Below, piece by piece: positions 34,638 through 37,268 of a DNA stretch of 37,268 nt. Position 1 is the first letter of the stretch. Every line of letters starts with the position of its first letter. Location of the stretch: NCBI GenBank assembly GCA_947485165.1, contig CANKRG010000018.1, positions 1-37,268 on the forward strand, written 5' to 3'. The notes beneath the pieces were generated by a model. The model made no database searches. It was not told the DNA's origin and was given only the letters and a program-made list of their open reading frames with translations. The position numbers were made by a program, and so were the translations under genes. This DNA is from Comamonadaceae bacterium (GTDB lineage: Bacteria > Pseudomonadota > Gammaproteobacteria > Burkholderiales > Burkholderiaceae_C).

Positions 34638-35477
34638 CTATCGGCAATGCATCACAGCAGGCTGGCCAAGCTGCACATTTTGCTCGGGAAACTCATTGAC
34701 GGGTGCAGGTCCAAACAGCTCATGCTCATGCTGGGCATACAGCGCCGTCAAGCGTTCGCGGGATACCTCGCCCGAGGGTAAATCAAAAGCCACCTCACCA
34801 TGGCGCAGCCCTATGATGCGCGGAAAGGCTTCGAGCGCCCGCTCAACCTGATGCAGCGTACACACCAGCGTTGCGCCGCGCTCACGGCAGGCGCGTGTGA
34901 GCACTTCTAGTGCCTGCGTGGCACGTGTGGGATCGAGTGCCGATAGTGGCTCGTCAATGAGCCAGAGCTTGGCATCTGATGCCAAGAGTCGCGCCAAGCC
35001 CACGCGCTGCCGCTCACCGCCCGAGAGGCGATCCACCCGCTCAAAAATCTTCTTATCCAGATCAAAAGCCTTCAAAGCAGCGTGCGCCGCTGGAATATCT
35101 AAGGGGTAAAACAGCGAGCGCAGACTGTGCAGAAAACCCATCTGCGGCAAACGCCCAGCAAGCACCGTTGTAACAACCCGCTGGCGCGGCGGCAATGGCG
35201 GCACTTGTGGCGCTAAAAAAAGCTGGCCACGCAAAGCCTGCAAAGCTGAGCGCGGCAGCTTCCAAGGATCTTGCCCAGAGAGCGCCAATTGCCCGCTCGC
35301 AGGCTTCAAGGCGCAGGCTACCGCATGCAAAAACGTCGTCTTACCCGCGCCCGAAGGCCCGATTACCGCCACTTGCTCACCCTGCTGAATCTGAATCGTG
35401 GCATCGCGCAGCGCGGGCACAGAATCATCTTTGGCAGCAGGATGGCGGGCGCTTACATGTTGAAGTTGAATTTGCAA
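34638..35477 (-). CDS. phnC: PhnC-type ABC transporter ATP-binding subunit
   Basis: 279 residues. Walker A VIGPSGAGKTTFLHAVACAL, Q-loop FLAPQVPPLPPRQ, signature LSGGERQRVGLAR and Walker B LWLIDEPLSALD are present, with the H-loop in CTLHQVE. It powers the adjoining permeases, with which it overlaps or nearly abuts. Confidence 0.93.
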   Translation of the reverse strand: MQIQLQHVSARHPAAKDDSVPALRDATIQIQQGEQVAVIGPSGAGKTTFLHAVACALKPASGQLALSGQDPWKLPRSALQALRGQLFLAPQVPPLPPRQRVVTTVLAGRLPQMGFLHSLRSLFYPLDIPAAHAALKAFDLDKKIFERVDRLSGGERQRVGLARLLASDAKLWLIDEPLSALDPTRATQALEVLTRACRERGATLVCTLHQVERALEAFPRIIGLRHGEVAFDLPSGEVSRERLTALYAQHEHELFGPAPVNEFPEQNVQLGQPAVMHCR

Positions 35478-35527
35478 AGCGACAATCTGAAAAAAAGCAT
35501 AAATCTAAAAAAAGCAAGGGAACCCGA

Positions 35528-36403
35528 TTAAAGCAGACCGGCGCTCTTGGCTGCTGTCTCTAGACCTTTGTAATTCTCAGGTTTAGTGGGCACATAGCGC
35601 GTGGCGCGGTTGAGCTGGAGAATTTCTTTGCCTTGTGCGGTATTGGCATTCAGATCTAACAGCGCTTTGGTGATTTTTTCACGCAAGGCAGCAGGCATGT
35701 CAGCATGCACGCTCCAGTTGTAATTGAAATACGGCGGTGTGGTGTAGAACACATTCACAGCAGCGGTATCCACCTTTTTTTCATCGACAAATTTTTTCCA
35801 AACTGTCATGTCGAGTGCCGCAGCTGCTACACGGCCGCTGACCACAGAGGCAATCGTTGCGTCATGTGCGCCCGAGAAGGCCACACGTTTGAAATCTTTT
35901 TCAGGGTCAATCTTGGCTTCGAGCAAGAAGCTGCGCGGCATCAAATGACCCGATGTGCTGCTTTGCGAACCGAATGAAATGTCTTTGCCCTTCATGTCCG
36001 CCAAGGTTTTGATGCCCGAATCTGTTTTTGCAATGAAGACAGATTGAAACCTGGTGTCTTCCTCGCGCTGGGCGATAGGAATGATCTTGCCACCTGAGCG
36101 TAGAGAGGCTTGCACATGTGTAAAACCGCCAAACCAGACCAAATCTACCCGTTTGTTCACCAGAGCTTCCACAGCGGCGGGGTAATCCGACACCGGTGTG
36201 AATTCCACCTTCATGCCCAGTTGCTTTTCAAGATAAGCGGCCAGCGGCGTGAATTTACGCACCTGCTCGGTAGCAGCTTCTTCAGGAATGGTGGTGACTT
36301 TGAGAACAGCTTGGGCAAAGGCTGCAGCAGTAAATGCAACTATCAAGCCAACGGCTACAGAGCGTAAACCGCGCGATACGGCGTTTGAAAGTTGAAAATG
36401 CAT
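35528..36403 (-). CDS. PhnD-like periplasmic binding protein, similar to putative selenate-binding proteins
   Basis: 291 residues from the ATG at 36403, which follows AAGAGGC and begins the signal peptide; an upstream ATG (36454) adds an unlikely leader. The mature part starts after AAAFAQA. LKVTTIPEEAATEQVRKFTP, LAAYLEKQLGMKVEFTPVSD and VDLVWFGGFTHVQASLRSGG are PhnD-like, and IAQREEDTRFQSVFI recalls an NCBI family named as putative selenate ABC transporter binding proteins (from memory, unchecked). Phosphonate, phosphite or a selenium oxyanion are the candidate ligands. It is divergent from egtD. Confidence 0.88.
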   Translation of the reverse strand: MHFQLSNAVSRGLRSVAVGLIVAFTAAAFAQAVLKVTTIPEEAATEQVRKFTPLAAYLEKQLGMKVEFTPVSDYPAAVEALVNKRVDLVWFGGFTHVQASLRSGGKIIPIAQREEDTRFQSVFIAKTDSGIKTLADMKGKDISFGSQSSTSGHLMPRSFLLEAKIDPEKDFKRVAFSGAHDATIASVVSGRVAAAALDMTVWKKFVDEKKVDTAAVNVFYTTPPYFNYNWSVHADMPAALREKITKALLDLNANTAQGKEILQLNRATRYVPTKPENYKGLETAAKSAGLL

Positions 36404-36471
36404 AAAAAGCCTCTTGAAAAATGAGTTGTGATGTGAGATTAAACTCGAATTCATATATTTTTGCAGGCGAT

Positions 36472-36506
36472 CAAGCTTTTTGAAATGATTGTGAGAATAA
36501 AGCTTG
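36472..36506. promoter_or_regulatory. Spaced 8-bp inverted repeat in the divergent transporter/egtD promoter region
   Basis: CAAGCTTT at 36472-36479 and AAAGCTTG at 36499-36506 are perfect inverted copies with 19 bp between. The pair lies between the two divergent starts. It could be a regulator site for both sides; the regulator is unknown. Confidence 0.35.
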
Positions 36507-36557
36507 TTAGCCGACTGCTATAGTTAGCCAAATATCCAGAATTCATGGTTCAAGCAC

Positions 36558-37268
36558 ATGCCCAACACGCAAAACGTTAGTACAAACGGCGGTATCAGTC
36601 CCGTATTCATGCAGCGCTACGTTGAAAACCAGGCTGCGGTACGTGCTGAGTTGCAGCAAGGCTTGCTTGATGCGAATGCCACTACCTCACCCAAGTATTT
36701 GTACGATGCCTTGGGTTCGCGCTTGTTTGAAGCTATCACCGAGCTGCCCGAGTATTACCCCACGCGTGTTGAAGCTGCTATTTTTGAACAGTTTTTGCCT
36801 GATATGGCGACGACGACGGGATTGGGGCACACCTTGATCGACTTGGGTGCTGGCAATTGTGAAAAAGCAGCGCGCATGTTTGAGGCGCTTCGCCCAGCGA
36901 AATACGTGGCAGTTGATATTTCTGTCGATTTTTTAAAGCAAGCGCTAACCAGTTTACAGCGCCAAAACCCTGATTTACCGATGCTGGGTTTGGGGATGGA
37001 TTTTTCAGAGAGTTTGGCATTGCCAGCAGAGATCGGCAATGGCAGCCGTTTGTTTTTCTACCCCGGCAGCAGCATAGGTAACTTTACCCCCTCAGACGCG
37101 TTGCCATTCTTGCGTCAAATTCATACAGCTTGCAAGGATGGCACGGGGCAGGGCGGATTATTGATAGGCGTTGATTTGGTCAAATCCAGCACCGTGTTAC
37201 AAGCAGCTTATGATGATGCTTTGGGTATTACTGCCGCTTTTAACCGCAACATGCTGCTGCACATCAAC
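36558..37268 (+). CDS. egtD: L-histidine N-alpha-methyltransferase EgtD (C-terminus cut by window edge)
   Basis: SAM-dependent methyltransferase that trimethylates histidine to hercynine, the first step to ergothioneine and selenoneine. 237 codons from the ATG at 36558 to the window end; the earlier ATG at 36545 runs into a stop. KYLYDALGSRLFEAITELPE and YYPTRVEAAIFE match the family's N-terminus; TLIDLGAGNCEKAARMFEAL is the SAM-binding motif and FFYPGSSIGNFTPSDA follows. Nothing in the window encodes EgtB or SenA; either may lie beyond the right edge. Confidence 0.94.
   Translation, partial: MPNTQNVSTNGGISPVFMQRYVENQAAVRAELQQGLLDANATTSPKYLYDALGSRLFEAITELPEYYPTRVEAAIFEQFLPDMATTTGLGHTLIDLGAGNCEKAARMFEALRPAKYVAVDISVDFLKQALTSLQRQNPDLPMLGLGMDFSESLALPAEIGNGSRLFFYPGSSIGNFTPSDALPFLRQIHTACKDGTGQGGLLIGVDLVKSSTVLQAAYDDALGITAAFNRNMLLHIN

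Overview
The window looks like a chromosomal segment of a betaproteobacterium, most likely a Comamonadaceae member close to Rhodoferax, Polaromonas or Curvibacter. This is an inference from protein style, the recA-recX-sucCD-terC order and the two repeat families; no search was run. Most genes are housekeeping, but an unusual number are broken and two families of short dispersed repeats run through the window, often inside open reading frames.

Layout. 1-2900: a UvrD/Rep helicase cut by the left edge and a MarR-type regulator with a palindromic operator. 2943-8690: recA (with a LexA-like box) and recX, convergent argC, then sucC-sucD and a TerC-family membrane protein. 8750-14300: an accessory and decayed stretch holding an FHA-GAF pseudogene, a GspE/PilB-type ATPase, a type IV pilin, a RelB/DinJ-YafQ toxin-antitoxin pair whose toxin is frameshifted, tRNA-Arg(ACG), remnants of an alternative oxidase and of a MocR-type regulator, and a 151-bp MITE-like element. 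14368-18880: LysE and EamA exporters, a class-I aminotransferase, a VOC/glyoxalase-like protein and a histidine phosphatase. 18884-21827 (minus strand): a translationally coupled operon of a B12-binding radical SAM protein, an SbtA bicarbonate transporter and its SbtB PII-like partner. 21960-28631: a DUF1566 remnant, dsbD, a CoA-binding protein, hemE, a gap with DnaA-box-like sites, murU and pepP. 28711-31821: a Bug/TctC binding protein, a CaiB/BaiF CoA-transferase and a broken LRR-kinase gene. 31791-36403 (minus): a PhnD/PhnC/PhnE/PhnE-type ABC importer with an iron-dependent alcohol dehydrogenase, divergent from egtD, which runs off the right edge.

Most notable observation. Family 2 is a repeat of about 70-80 bp beginning TTGCTAT-N7-ATAGC with the core GGCAATAAATACGCCGGCTA. 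I count nine copies; five lie in frame inside protein genes (EamA transporter, VOC protein, dsbD twice, murU). Family 1 is a repeat of about 70 bp with a 40-bp block identical in both copies; it lies in the same reading frame inside the helicase and the radical SAM gene, and both proteins carry GGSAAHEVASVGA. This resembles the in-frame palindromic elements known from Rickettsia and suggests repeats that spread through, and are tolerated within, coding sequence. A second lead is a PhnD-like importer whose binding protein resembles the putative selenate-binding family, divergent from egtD, which hints at selenium or selenoneine metabolism.
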